A stretch of DNA of 64,000 nucleotides from Rudaea cellulosilytica DSM 22992 (GCF_000378125.1 NZ_KB899242.1:930001-994000), one strand, 5' to 3'. Positions 40,868 to 50,667 are shown, counted from the stretch's first letter. A program made the numbers and translations. Notes: generated by a model from the sequence alone, not told the origin.

Positions 40868-42526
40868 CTAGCTTGCGCCGATCGTCTTGTCGACTACGGC
40901 CTGCGCCTCGGCCAGCACGCGTTTCAGGTGCGCTTCGTCGATGAAGCTTTCGGCGTAGATCTTGTAGATGTCTTCGGTGCCCGAGGGGCGCGCGGCGAAC
41001 CAGCCGTTGGCGGCCATGACCTTGATGCCGCCGATGCGACCGTCGTTGCCGGGCGCGCGATCGAGTACCTGTTCGACTTTTTCGCCGGCCAGTTCGGTGA
41101 TGTCGATCTTGTCGGGCGTGAGCTGCGCGAGTTTCTTCTTCTGCTCCGCATTCGCGCGCGCGTCGACACGATTGGACAGCGGCTCGCCGTATTTCTGTGT
41201 CAGATCGCGATAGTACTCGCCCGGATCGCGTCCGCTGCACGCAGTGATCTCGGCGGAAAGCAAGGCCGCGGCGATGCCGTCCTTGTCGGTCGTCCACACG
41301 CTGCCGTCGATGCGGCTGAACGTGGCGCCGGCGCTTTCCTCGCCGCCGAAGCCGAGCGAGCCGGCGAGCAAGCCGTCGACGAACCATTTCAGGCCGACCG
41401 GCGTTTCATACAGACGACGGCCCAGTCCTTTCGCCACGCGATCGATCATCGCGCTCGACACGACGGTCTTGCCGATGCCCGCGTCGGTGCGCCAATGCGG
41501 TCGATGACGGAACAGGTAGTCGATCATCACGCTCAGGTAGTGATTCGACGGCATCAGGCCTGCGCTGCGCGCGACGATGCCGTGGCGGTCGTGGTCGGTA
41601 TCGCAGGCGAAGGCGACGTCATACCTGTCCTTGAGATGGATCAGGTGCTGCATTGCGAACTTCGACGACGGATCCATGCGGATGCGGCCGTCCCAGTCCA
41701 GGGTCATGAAGCGGAAGGTCGGGTCGACCGTTTCGTTGACGATGTCGAGATCGAAGCGGTACGTGTCCGCAATGCGCCGCCAATAATGCACGCCGGCGCC
41801 GCCGAGCGGGTCGACGCCGAGTTTCAGGCCCGCGCTGCGGATCGCATCGAAGTCGATCGCGTTACCGAGGTCCGCAATGTAGCTACCGAGAAAATCGTGG
41901 TCGTGCGTGGTCGCCGCGGCGCGCGCGCGGGCGTACGGCACGCGTTTCACTTCGGCGAGACCGCCCTCGATCAGGCGGTTGGCCTCCTTCTCGATCCAGC
42001 CGGTCACGTCGGTATCGGCCGGGCCGCCGTTCGGCGGGTTGTACTTGAAGCCGCCGTCTTCGGGCGGATTGTGCGACGGCGTGACGACGATGCCGTCGGC
42101 CAATCCCGATGTGCGGCCGCGATTGTATACAAGTACAGAATGCGACACCGCCGGCGTCGGCGTGTATTCGCCGCCCATGGCGATCATCGTCTCGACGTCG
42201 TTTGCAGCGAGCACTTCTAGTGCGGTCGCGAACGCCGGTTCGGACAAGGCATGCGTGTCGATGCCGAGGAACAGCGGACCGTCGATGCCCTTCGTCTTGC
42301 GATAGGCACAGACGGCCTGCGTGACCGCGAGGATATGCGTCTCGTTGAAGCTCGCGCGCAGCGAGGAGCCGCGATGGCCCGAGGTACCGAAGGCGACACG
42401 CTGGGTCGGTTCTTTCGCATCGGGCGCAATCGCAAAGTACGCCGTGACCAGGCGCGGGATGTTTTCCAACACGGACTCGGGCGCCAACTGCCCAGGCGTC
42501 GCGGCCGTGCCCATCTTCGGCGTCAT
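40868..42526 (-). CDS. pgm: Phosphoglucomutase (alpha-D-glucose phosphate-specific)
   Basis: The 552-residue enzyme interconverts glucose 1-phosphate and glucose 6-phosphate. The phosphoserine loop VTPSHNPPEDGG places the catalytic serine at residue 151, the metal loop is CDTDHDRHG, the sugar-binding loop GFGGEESAGA, and the phosphate-binding loop ARPSGTEDIYKIYAESF. FGTSGHRGSSLRASFNE near residue 45 is the family N-terminus. The set is complete and length is normal. The ATG at 42526 overlaps the tal stop (ATGA), so translation is coupled. Together they link the pentose phosphate pathway with glycogen or nucleotide-sugar metabolism. Confidence 0.93.
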   Translation of the reverse strand: MTPKMGTAATPGQLAPESVLENIPRLVTAYFAIAPDAKEPTQRVAFGTSGHRGSSLRASFNETHILAVTQAVCAYRKTKGIDGPLFLGIDTHALSEPAFATALEVLAANDVETMIAMGGEYTPTPAVSHSVLVYNRGRTSGLADGIVVTPSHNPPEDGGFKYNPPNGGPADTDVTGWIEKEANRLIEGGLAEVKRVPYARARAAATTHDHDFLGSYIADLGNAIDFDAIRSAGLKLGVDPLGGAGVHYWRRIADTYRFDLDIVNETVDPTFRFMTLDWDGRIRMDPSSKFAMQHLIHLKDRYDVAFACDTDHDRHGIVARSAGLMPSNHYLSVMIDYLFRHRPHWRTDAGIGKTVVSSAMIDRVAKGLGRRLYETPVGLKWFVDGLLAGSLGFGGEESAGATFSRIDGSVWTTDKDGIAAALLSAEITACSGRDPGEYYRDLTQKYGEPLSNRVDARANAEQKKKLAQLTPDKIDITELAGEKVEQVLDRAPGNDGRIGGIKVMAANGWFAARPSGTEDIYKIYAESFIDEAHLKRVLAEAQAVVDKTIGAS

Positions 42527-43617
42527 GCCGCCGCGAGCGCGGCGCTCTTCGTCGCGATGCGCTGCATCAGTTCGTTCCAGGAATCGACGAACGCCTTTGC
42601 GCCGTCAACCTGCAGCTTCGTGGCCAGAGCATCGACATCGACGCCGGCACGCGCGAATTGCGCGAGCAGCGCTTCGGCATCGCCGCCATCCGCGGCCATC
42701 GCCGCGCCGAGCTTGCCGTCCTTCGCGAACGCGAGCAGGGTCTTCTCCGGCATCGTGTCGACCGTGTCGGATGCGGCCAGCGCCTCGACATAGAGGTTCG
42801 GCGAGAGTTTCGGATCCTTCGTGCCGGTGCTCGCCCAGAGCAGGCGCTGCGGATGCGCGCCCTGCGCCGCGAGTTTCTGCCAGCGATCGGATGCGAGCAG
42901 ATCGAGATATGCGCGATACGTGCGTCCGCTCGTTGCAATGCCGAGCCGGTTGTGCAGTTCGGCGGGCACATCGGCGCCGAGCGCGCGATCCCAACGACTG
43001 ACGAACACCGAGGCCACCGATTCGACCACCGGACTCAAGCCCGCCGCCACACGCCGCTCGATACCGCGCATGTACGCATGCGCTGCCGCCAGATACTGCT
43101 CGCGCGAGAACAGCAGCGTGACGTTGACCGGCACGCCGGCAAAGATCGCCTCCTCGATCGCCGGAACGCCTTCCGGGGTGCCCGGAATCTTAACGAACAG
43201 GTTGGAGCGTTGCGCGGCAGCGAAAATGTCCTTCGCCGCCGCGATCGTGCCGGCCGTGTCGGCGGCGAGCAGCGGCGAGACTTCCATCGACACCCAGCCG
43301 TCGACGCCACCGGTCTTCTCGTGAGTCGGCGCGAACAGGTCGGCGGCACGACGCAGGTCTTCGAGCGCGATGTCGATGAACAGCGCCTCGCCCGACTTGC
43401 CGGGCAATCCTGACTTGGAGCTGGCCTTCTCGCGGATCGCGGCGTCGTAGTAGCCGCTGCCGATCGCTTCGTTGAAGATCGTCGGGTTCGAGGTCAGGCC
43501 CGTCACCGACAGCTCGGCGATGTAGCGCTGCAAGGTGCCGTTGTCGAGGATCTCGCGCGTGATGTTGTCGAGCCAGAGGCTCTGACCAAGATTGTGGAGT
43601 TGTTGTGTCGCTTTCAT
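42523..43617 (-). CDS. tal: Transaldolase
   Basis: The 364-residue enzyme moves a dihydroxyacetone unit between sugar phosphates in the non-oxidative pentose phosphate pathway. LHNLGQSLWLDNITREIL, GLTSNPTIFNEAI, NLFVKIPGTPEGVPAIEEAIFAGVPVNVTLLFS with the Schiff-base lysine, and RLLWASTGTKDPKLSPNLYVEAL are all diagnostic. The length and the LWASTGTKDP region fit the longer actinobacterial/cyanobacterial-type transaldolase, not the enteric TalB type. ATG 43617 gives the conserved MKATQQLHNLG; ATG 43641 would add eight residues. It forms a coupled pair with pgm downstream. Confidence 0.92.
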   Translation of the reverse strand: MKATQQLHNLGQSLWLDNITREILDNGTLQRYIAELSVTGLTSNPTIFNEAIGSGYYDAAIREKASSKSGLPGKSGEALFIDIALEDLRRAADLFAPTHEKTGGVDGWVSMEVSPLLAADTAGTIAAAKDIFAAAQRSNLFVKIPGTPEGVPAIEEAIFAGVPVNVTLLFSREQYLAAAHAYMRGIERRVAAGLSPVVESVASVFVSRWDRALGADVPAELHNRLGIATSGRTYRAYLDLLASDRWQKLAAQGAHPQRLLWASTGTKDPKLSPNLYVEALAASDTVDTMPEKTLLAFAKDGKLGAAMAADGGDAEALLAQFARAGVDVDALATKLQVDGAKAFVDSWNELMQRIATKSAALAAA

Positions 43618-43731
43618 TTCGCTTGACTCGTTTGTGGGCATGGGAAGCACGAGGAGCGCAGGCGCCGGCCCTGTAACTTCCGCCGCGTTCGCCCGGTCTT
43701 GTCTACATAGATCCGTATCGAACCGCAGTTT

Positions 43732-45102
43732 TCAAGTCTTCACGCGATAACACGGCACGTAAGCCGTGCCCGGCAGCTTCATGCGCTGCTGTTCGACGAA
43801 ACTCGTGAGCATCCGGTCGAGCGCGCGCATGATCTCGGGATCGCCGTCGATCACGAACGGGCCATTCTCGGCGATCGCGCGCATGCCCTCCTCCTTGACG
43901 TTGCCCGCGACGATGCCGGAGAACGCGCGGCGCAGGTCGGCGGCGAGCAGATGCTTGGGCTGCTCGCGGTGCAGGTTCAGCGCGGCCATGTTCGCGTGGG
44001 TCGGCTTGAACGGCTGCTGGAACGGCAGTTCGATGTGCAGGCCCCAGTTGAAGAAGAACGCGTCCTGGCTCTCGATGCGGTATTCGCGCACCTTCTCGAT
44101 GCCCCGCGCGACTTGCTTCGCGGTCTCCAGCGGATTGTCGACGACGATGCGGTAGCGCTTCGCAACTTCCTCGCCGAGCGCAAGGCGCAGGAACGCGTCG
44201 ATCTGCTCGAAGTACGCGGCCGATTCCTTCGGTCCCGCGAACACGAGCGGGAACGGCACGTTGGCGTTCTGCGGGTGCAAAAGTATACCGAGCAGATAGA
44301 GGATTTCCTCGGCCGTGCCGACGCCGCCGGGAAATACGATGATGCCGTGACCGAGTCGCACGAACGCTTCGAGGCGCTTCTCGATGTCCGGCATGATCAC
44401 CAGTTCGTTGACGATCGGGTTCGGCGACTCCGAGGCGATGATGCCCGGCTCGGTGATGCCGATGTAGCGCTTGCGGCGCAGGCGCTGCTTGTCGTGAGCG
44501 ATCGTCGCGCCCTTCATCGGCCCTTTCATCGCGCCGGGACCGCAGCCGGTGCAGATGTCGAGCCCGCGCAGACCGAGGTCGTAACCGACCATTTTGGTGT
44601 ACTTGTACTCGGTGCGGTTGATCGAATGCCCGCCCCAGCAGACGACGAGGTTCGGATCGGTGTTCGACTTGAGCACGCGCGCGTTGCGCAGGATCTCGAA
44701 CACCGCATGGGTGATGCCGTGCGAAGTGTCGAGGTGGAAACGCCCCGCATCCATCTGCGTCGCCACGTAGGCGATGTCGCGCACGACCGCGAACAGCAGC
44801 TCGTTGATGCCGCGGATGATCCTGCCCTCGACGAAGGCGCGCGCGGGCGCGTTCTTGAGCTCGAGCTTGACGCCGCGGTCCTGCTGCAGCACCTGGATGT
44901 CGAAGTCGGGATAGCGCTCGAAGATGCTGCGCGGGTCGTCGCCGACCGTCTCGCCGGAGACGAGCACGGCCAGCGCGCAACGCTGCAGCAGCGTATGCAG
45001 CCCGCCCTGGCTCGCGTCGCGCAGGCGCGTGACCTCGTCGCGCGAAAGCACGTCCATGCCCGCGACCGGGGAGATGCGCGCGTTTACCGTGGGTTGTGAC
45101 AT
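43732..45102 (-). CDS. ppnN: Nucleotide 5'-monophosphate nucleosidase (PpnN/YgdH, LOG family)
   Basis: The 456-residue protein hydrolyses purine and pyrimidine nucleoside monophosphates to base and ribose 5-phosphate. In E. coli the enzyme binds (p)ppGpp. The LOG-family motif PGGVGTAEE lies near residue 230, with VVCWGGHSINRTEYKY and DICTGCGPGAMKGPMKGA before it. Flanking N- and C-terminal domains (VLSRDEVTRLRDASQGGLHTLLQRCALAVL and HIELPFQQPFKPTHANMAAL) match the extended PpnN architecture, not short LOG phosphoribohydrolases. ATG 45102 is supported by GAGGAAAA about eight bases upstream. It is a single gene with about 110 bp on the tal side. Confidence 0.92.
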   Translation of the reverse strand: MSQPTVNARISPVAGMDVLSRDEVTRLRDASQGGLHTLLQRCALAVLVSGETVGDDPRSIFERYPDFDIQVLQQDRGVKLELKNAPARAFVEGRIIRGINELLFAVVRDIAYVATQMDAGRFHLDTSHGITHAVFEILRNARVLKSNTDPNLVVCWGGHSINRTEYKYTKMVGYDLGLRGLDICTGCGPGAMKGPMKGATIAHDKQRLRRKRYIGITEPGIIASESPNPIVNELVIMPDIEKRLEAFVRLGHGIIVFPGGVGTAEEILYLLGILLHPQNANVPFPLVFAGPKESAAYFEQIDAFLRLALGEEVAKRYRIVVDNPLETAKQVARGIEKVREYRIESQDAFFFNWGLHIELPFQQPFKPTHANMAALNLHREQPKHLLAADLRRAFSGIVAGNVKEEGMRAIAENGPFVIDGDPEIMRALDRMLTSFVEQQRMKLPGTAYVPCYRVKT

Positions 45103-45220
45103 TGTATATTTTTCCTCATACCGGACTTGCCGCCCGCGACCGGCGCGGCGGCTGATATGCCGCGAGCCGCGGAGCGACCTCGTAGTATCCGAGCGTACAC
45201 AGTTCCACGCAAGTTCCGTC

Positions 45221-45256
45221 AAAAGAAAAAGGCCGACGCCCTTGCGGGCGCCGGCC
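45221..45256 (-). terminator. Rho-independent terminator of the second Oar-like receptor
   Basis: GGCCGACGCCC (45231-45241) and GGGCGCCGGCC (45246-45256) pair with one mismatch over TTGC. On the minus strand the stem is followed by TTTTTCTTTT (45230-45221). It is 40 bp beyond the receptor stop. Confidence 0.85.
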
Positions 45257-45295
45257 TGATTTTCACGAAGGCCGTCCTGGCGTTTTTAGCTGCGA

Positions 45296-48200
45296 TCAGA
45301 ACGTATATTTCGCCGTCATCATGACCGACCAGCGCTGGCTCGGGATCGGCGCACCCGGCGTCTGGCCTTCGTTGACCACGAGCTGGCCCGGCTGGTAGTT
45401 GCCGTTCTTGTCCTTGTACGCCGTGGTGTTGACGTTGTAGATGTACTTGCCCGTGGCCGTGTCGTAGCCGCTCACGTCGGCCAGGGTACGGATCAGCGGG
45501 AAGGGAGCGCGGCGCTCGACGCCCCACTTCGAATTGAGCAGGTTGCCGAAGTTGAAGAAGTCGAAGCGCAGTTCGCCCTTGTTGCCTTCGAAGATGCCCG
45601 GGATCTGCTGACGGAACGACAAGTCGATCTGGTTCACCCAGGGCGAACGCGTGCCGTTACGGCCGGCGATCTCGCCCATGTGGTCGCGCAGATACGGGTT
45701 GTTCTGGATGTAGGACATGAACTGCTGCTTCTGCAGGTCCGTCGTGCCGGTGGCCCACTGGACGTCGGTCGCCGACTTCGGAATGTAGACGAGGTCGCGC
45801 GAATAGCCGTCGCCGTTGGTGTCGGTACCGGAAACCCAGCTGTACGGCGCGCCTGCATGCAGATCGGCGAACGCGCTGATCTGGGTCAGGTAGTCGCCGA
45901 AGAACTTGTGCTGCCAGGTGAGGCTGCCGAGCACGCGCTGCGGCACGCTGTAGTTCGAGGTTGCCGCGGCGTCGGTGTTCGGGTTCTTCCAGACGTTGCC
46001 GAGGATGTTGGAGTTGGCGACGCTCGAAGTACCGGGGTTGACGTCCGTGGCGTGACCGACGCGGAACGCAACCATCGCACTCCAGTCGTCCGCCATCGGC
46101 TTGCGGAACGACAGGGTCAGCGTGTTCGACTGGCCCTGATGCGTATTGGTCAGCTCGGTCACGTTGCCGAACGACGGGTTGGCGCCGGCCTTGGTGCTGG
46201 ACGAGCAGGTCTTCGCGTTGGCAGAGCTGCAGAAGAACTGGCGGCCGTCGGCACCAACGAACTGGGGCGCACCCAAGTTCAGGTTCTTGTAGAAGATATC
46301 GTCGTTGGTCTTGGTGTAGTTGAACTCCAACGAACTGATGATGCCCATCCACGGCAGTTCGCGGTCGAGACCGAGCGCGAACTGGGTGGTATTCGGCATC
46401 TTGAAGTTCGGGTCGACCGTATCGACCGCCATCGCCGCCACGCTCGAGCCGAGCACCAGCGTGCCGGAGTTCGGAATCAACGGATTGGCGGCATTGTAGA
46501 CCGGAGCCTGCTTCACGTAGGAAACCTGGCCGGCCGCACAGGAACTGCCCGTCGCCTTGGTGAAGTTCTTGCCGTTGCTGCTGCAGAGCAAGGTGCCGGC
46601 GGGATTCGCGGACGCGTCGATGATGTCATAGGTGACGATCGTCGTACCCGGATTGCCGTAGAAGTTGGAGTACCACACGGTCGGAACGTCGGACACGAAC
46701 ACGCCGACGCCGCCGCGCAGCTGGGTCTTGTATTCGGTGTCGAAGTCATAGTTGAACGACACGCGCGGCTGCCACGCCGGGGCCACGCTCGGCAGCGAAT
46801 TGTTGGCGTAGCCAAAGCCGCCCTTGGCAACCGAACAAACCGTCGTACCGTCGGAGTTCTTCGCAGTGAAGGCCGTACCCGGCGCCGCGGCGAAGCAAGG
46901 GTTGAAGTTCGGCGTCTCGGGGAATCGCGGCGCATCGAAACGCAGGCCGTAGGTCAGCGAAAGCCGATCCGTCGCCTGCCAGGTGTCTTGCAGGAAGGCG
47001 CCATACTGTTGCTTCTTGAAGTTGGCCTGCGAGTTCTGCAGGTTGTAGCCCGGTGCCGGCTGCTTGATCGTGTACTCCTCCCAGTTGCCGGCAGTGAAAT
47101 TGCCCAGCGTCTGGTAGGTATAGCTGCCGACCGCGCCCTGCATGAACGCGTTGTAGACCTTGTCCTGAGCACCGTTGAGTCCGGCCTTCACCGTGTGTTC
47201 GCCGAGGTGCCAGGTGCCGGAGAGATAGGCGTAGTCCTGCTTGATGTCGAGCAGGTTCACCTGGCTCGAAAATTCGGTACCGAACGTCGTGCTCGGCGTG
47301 AAGCCGGTCGGATTCACGGTGACCTGCACGGACGGCTGATAGCCGCCGGCCAGCGGACCGCGCAACGCGGAGATGTCCGAATGCTGCACGTCCAGTTCGG
47401 TCGAGAACACGTCGCTCCAATCGCTGAAGACCTGGACCAAGTAGCTCTTCGTGTCGCGATTGTTGTAGTACCAGTTGCTGTTCGGCGTGACCGAGGTGCT
47501 GCTGCCGGTCGGAACCGGCTGCACTTCCTTGGTCTCGCTGTAGCGGAACACGGCGCGGTGCTGATCGTTGATGTTCCAGTCGATCTTGGCCAGGTAGCGC
47601 TTGTCGGTCAGGTTGGCGAGCGTGCGATCACCGGTGTTGAAGCCGAACGTCTTCGCCTGCGCGAGCACCGAGTTGAAGAACGCGCTATTCAGACCCGTCA
47701 CCGGCGTGCCGCCTGTGCCGTCCGACGGCGAGGAAGTCGCACCGATGCCGACGCGCTCGCTCTTTTCGTAGCCGAGGAAGAAGAACAGCGTGTCCTTGAT
47801 GATCGGGCCGCCAGCGGTGAAGCCGGCCGTCCACTCGCGCTGCCAGCCGTTGTAAGGCTGCTCGATGCCGCCCTTGGTCAGAGCGATGTCGCCCATGAAC
47901 GTGTCGTTCGCGGTGCGGTAGGCGTAGTACACCGAGCCGTGGAAATCGTTCGTGCCGCTCTTCGACACTGCGTTGATGTTCGCGCCGACGCAGCCGCGCG
48001 TCGAGACATCGAAGTTCGAGGTGGAGAGCTGGTACGAGTCGATGACGTCCGGCGAAATCGGCGTACCGACGCTGAACAGGCCGTTCGAAGCGAGGCCGAA
48101 CGGGTCACCCGCGTTGACCTGGTCGACGGTCGTGCAGTTGTAGCGGAAATTCTTGCCGTTCGCCGAGATCGCGCCGGCGTCACGGTCGGTGATCGAGATG

Positions 48201-48712
48201 CGCGGATCCATGCGCGCGATCGCCTGGAACGAGCGGTCGGCGTTGACCGCCGCTTCGAGCTGCGAGCGCGAGATGTTCGTGGACAGGCCCTTGTTGTCCG
48301 AATTGAACACCGCAACCTGGGTGGCGTTCGCGGTCACGGTCACGCCTTCGAGCTGGGCCGCGGCCTGGGCCGCTTCGGTGAGGTTGACCGTCGAGGTCTC
48401 GCCGAGGTTCAGGAACACGTTGTCGGCGTCGACTTCCTTGATGCCCGTGCCCTGCGCCTCGATGTGATACGGACCACCGACGCGCAGACCCTGCGCCTGG
48501 TAGCGGCCGCTCGCATCGGCGGTGGCGTTCGACGTGGTGCCCGACGGCACGTGCACGATCTTGATCTTGGCGCCGGCGACGGGCGCGCCCTTCGCGTCCA
48601 CGACGCGGCCGGTCAGGGCCGACGTGGTGTCCTGCGCATAGACAGGCGCGGAAACGGCCAACGCAGACGCGATCACACCCGCAAGCAGCTTGACTCTCAA
48701 CGGATTCTTCAT
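45296..48712 (-). CDS. Oar-like TonB-dependent receptor, Pho-box-associated
   Basis: The 1138-residue outer-membrane protein is a paralogue of the product of 15876-19115. It has a signal peptide (ending APVYAQ near residue 26), a carboxypeptidase-regulatory-like domain (about 30-115, LTGRVVDAKGAPVAGAKI, GRYQAQGLRVGGP), a plug with VDQVNAGDPFGL and VSKSGTNDFHG, and a barrel ending WSVMMTAKYTF. Inserted cysteine pairs in the barrel loops (NPCFAA, TTVCSVA, LLCSSNG, SSCAAG, QFFCSS, AKTCSS) set it apart from the first copy and suggest disulfide-locked surface loops. ATG 48712 follows GGGAGATG; ATG 48721 is possible. A Pho box 188 bp upstream points to induction by phosphate starvation. The ligand is unknown. 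Confidence 0.9.
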   Translation of the reverse strand: MKNPLRVKLLAGVIASALAVSAPVYAQDTTSALTGRVVDAKGAPVAGAKIKIVHVPSGTTSNATADASGRYQAQGLRVGGPYHIEAQGTGIKEVDADNVFLNLGETSTVNLTEAAQAAAQLEGVTVTANATQVAVFNSDNKGLSTNISRSQLEAAVNADRSFQAIARMDPRISITDRDAGAISANGKNFRYNCTTVDQVNAGDPFGLASNGLFSVGTPISPDVIDSYQLSTSNFDVSTRGCVGANINAVSKSGTNDFHGSVYYAYRTANDTFMGDIALTKGGIEQPYNGWQREWTAGFTAGGPIIKDTLFFFLGYEKSERVGIGATSSPSDGTGGTPVTGLNSAFFNSVLAQAKTFGFNTGDRTLANLTDKRYLAKIDWNINDQHRAVFRYSETKEVQPVPTGSSTSVTPNSNWYYNNRDTKSYLVQVFSDWSDVFSTELDVQHSDISALRGPLAGGYQPSVQVTVNPTGFTPSTTFGTEFSSQVNLLDIKQDYAYLSGTWHLGEHTVKAGLNGAQDKVYNAFMQGAVGSYTYQTLGNFTAGNWEEYTIKQPAPGYNLQNSQANFKKQQYGAFLQDTWQATDRLSLTYGLRFDAPRFPETPNFNPCFAAAPGTAFTAKNSDGTTVCSVAKGGFGYANNSLPSVAPAWQPRVSFNYDFDTEYKTQLRGGVGVFVSDVPTVWYSNFYGNPGTTIVTYDIIDASANPAGTLLCSSNGKNFTKATGSSCAAGQVSYVKQAPVYNAANPLIPNSGTLVLGSSVAAMAVDTVDPNFKMPNTTQFALGLDRELPWMGIISSLEFNYTKTNDDIFYKNLNLGAPQFVGADGRQFFCSSANAKTCSSSTKAGANPSFGNVTELTNTHQGQSNTLTLSFRKPMADDWSAMVAFRVGHATDVNPGTSSVANSNILGNVWKNPNTDAAATSNYSVPQRVLGSLTWQHKFFGDYLTQISAFADLHAGAPYSWVSGTDTNGDGYSRDLVYIPKSATDVQWATGTTDLQKQQFMSYIQNNPYLRDHMGEIAGRNGTRSPWVNQIDLSFRQQIPGIFEGNKGELRFDFFNFGNLLNSKWGVERRAPFPLIRTLADVSGYDTATGKYIYNVNTTAYKDKNGNYQPGQLVVNEGQTPGAPIPSQRWSVMMTAKYTF

Positions 48713-48899
48713 CTCGATCATCTCCCGAACTATAGAGCTCTGTTCTCTAAACCCAAAAGCCACGAACCATGCGCACGCGCACGGCATGATTGTTCGCCTT
48801 AACCCCTATGGTTTGCCCGGTCCGGCGCTCGGCCAGAACGACGCGTCTTGCACATCGTCCGCGACACGCGCAGGACGAGTTAACACGAGCTTAACTACA

Positions 48900-48921
48900 C
48901 TTTATGACAGTTTTCTAACAG
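48900..48921 (-). promoter_or_regulatory. Predicted Pho box (PhoB-binding site)
   Basis: Read on the minus strand, CTGTTAGAAAA is followed directly by CTGTCATAAAG: two 11-bp direct repeats. The 18-bp core matches 15 of 18 positions of the E. coli Pho box consensus (two CTGTCAT units spaced by four bases), and the second unit is perfect. A weaker third repeat follows. The site lies 188 bp upstream of the receptor start in the 247-bp gap after the ornithine-lipid gene, and faces the receptor. Confidence 0.6.
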
Positions 48922-48959
48922 ATGCCAGCCTCGTCGCAAAATTTACGTTGCTGAACTAA

Positions 48960-50666
48960 TCAGGCAGCTTCGAGGTAGCGCTGGCGCTTGGCCGCGCGTA
49001 GAAAATTCAGGTCCAGGCGGATCAGGCCGTCGACGCAATGGCCGAACGCCGGATCGGTACCGAACGCGAGGAAACGCACGCCTTCGGGCTCGCACAAATC
49101 GACATAGTGCTTGTAGAGCGTGGGAATCGCGCACTCCATCTGCGCAAGCTGGCGCTTGAGCTGGATCAGACCGGCCTTGGCATCCTTGTCGGCCCAGGCG
49201 TGCGCGGCGGCCGCTTCCACGTGCGGCGAAATTTTCAGCGGATTGCGCGACGCGGCCAAGCCTTCGCCATCGCCGAAATAGTGACGATGGCAATGCACGA
49301 TCCATTCGCGCGCCGCCGGCGGCAGCGCCGCGCTGATCGACACGGGGCCAAACAGGTAGCGCAGGTCGGGACGATGGCGCAGATACGCGCCGATGCCCTG
49401 CCAGAGATAGTCGAGGCTGCGCGAATTCCAATACGCCGGCTGGACGAAGCTGCGGCCGAGCTCCACGCCTTCGGCGATGAATTCCCGCGCCGGCGGCGCG
49501 TAGTCGAACAGGGTCGACGAATACAGTCCGGGCAGGCCCTGTGCGGCGAGGATGCGTGCGCCCTCGCCGAGGCGATACGCGCCGACGATCGCCAGCGCCT
49601 GCTCGTCCCAGAGCACGAGGTGGCGATAGTGCGTGTCGAAACGATCGAGGTCACGGCGCAGGCCGGAGCCCTCGCCGACGCGGCGGAACGACAGCTCGCG
49701 CAGGCGGCCGATTTCGCGCAGCACCGGGCAGTCGGGCTGTGCGTCGATCAAGAGGATGCGTTTGCCGTCCTGGGTCGCGCCGAGCTCCTGCGCGCGCTTC
49801 AACGCGTGGCGAATCGCGAGCGGCGATTCGGGATGGGCGATCGTGCGCGAAGTCACGAACACAGTCGGCCGGCGTTTGGCGAGCTCGTAGACGTGGCGGC
49901 GCATCGCCTGCGCCACCGGCTCGGCCTGGTCCGTTCCGAGTTCGCTCGCCGCGACCGGCTCGCCGACGCTGATGCCGAGCTGCTGCGGGACGAACATCTC
50001 GCGCGGAAGCAACAACGAGGATAAAGGCTTGGCCAGCATCGATACGCCGTAGAACGTTGGCGAGTTGTGCGCGGCGATATGCACGGGCAGTACCGACGCG
50101 CCCGCGTGCCGCGCCATGCGCACGAAACCGGACGACCAGCGCCCGTCACGCACGCCCTGCGGGCCCATGCGCGATACTTCGCCCGCGGGGAACACGATCA
50201 GCGCCTGTTCGTTTTCCAGCGCGCGATAGGCGTCGCGCAGACGTCCTGCGGACGCACCGCTGCCGAACACATTGACCGGCAGCAACAACGAAGACAACTG
50301 CGCGAGCTGCGACAGCACGTCGTTGGCCAAGATGCGCACATCGCGGCGTACACCGCCGACCAGATGCACCAGTGCTAACGCATCGAACGCGCCGAGCGGA
50401 TGGTTGGCGACGATGACGATGCGGCCCTCGGCCGGGATGTTCTCGCGGTCCGTGTGCGCAATGCGATAGCTGACGCCGAACTTCTCCAGCGCGCGCTCGA
50501 CGAAATCGAAGCCGGTCAACGGAGCCAGATCGGCGAGGACGCGGTTGATGCGCTCCTCGCAGGCGATCTTGCGCAACAGTTCGACGACCGGCTGCGAGAA
50601 ACTGCGCGCGCGGCCTGCGGCAAGACGCGGAAACTTCTCGAAAAAACTGCGTTCGACGCTGATCAT
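48960..50666 (-). CDS. Bifunctional acyltransferase, OlsF-like ornithine lipid synthase
   Basis: The 568-residue protein has two acyltransferase halves. Residues about 60-280 are a lysophospholipid acyltransferase domain: IVANHPLGAFDALAL gives the NHPLGxxD block and IVFPAGEVSRMG the second block. Residues about 290-540 are a GNAT-like OlsB domain of the hemolysin/ornithine N-acyltransferase type (FDTHYRHLVLWDEQALAIVGAYRLGEG, ELGRSFVQPAYWNSRSLDYLWQGIGAYL, LFGPVSIS). This O-acyltransferase plus N-acyltransferase order is that of OlsF, which makes ornithine lipids in one protein. Ornithine lipids often replace phospholipids when phosphate is scarce, which fits the Pho box just downstream. A perfect hairpin ends one base before the start codon. 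Confidence 0.82.
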   Translation of the reverse strand: MISVERSFFEKFPRLAAGRARSFSQPVVELLRKIACEERINRVLADLAPLTGFDFVERALEKFGVSYRIAHTDRENIPAEGRIVIVANHPLGAFDALALVHLVGGVRRDVRILANDVLSQLAQLSSLLLPVNVFGSGASAGRLRDAYRALENEQALIVFPAGEVSRMGPQGVRDGRWSSGFVRMARHAGASVLPVHIAAHNSPTFYGVSMLAKPLSSLLLPREMFVPQQLGISVGEPVAASELGTDQAEPVAQAMRRHVYELAKRRPTVFVTSRTIAHPESPLAIRHALKRAQELGATQDGKRILLIDAQPDCPVLREIGRLRELSFRRVGEGSGLRRDLDRFDTHYRHLVLWDEQALAIVGAYRLGEGARILAAQGLPGLYSSTLFDYAPPAREFIAEGVELGRSFVQPAYWNSRSLDYLWQGIGAYLRHRPDLRYLFGPVSISAALPPAAREWIVHCHRHYFGDGEGLAASRNPLKISPHVEAAAAHAWADKDAKAGLIQLKRQLAQMECAIPTLYKHYVDLCEPEGVRFLAFGTDPAFGHCVDGLIRLDLNFLRAAKRQRYLEAA

Positions 50667-50667
50667 G

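Noticed and set aside
45680-48802. A 1040-codon reading frame antisense to the second receptor gene
   Set aside because: Same shadow composition, no homology, and it runs through the receptor's promoter and signal peptide.
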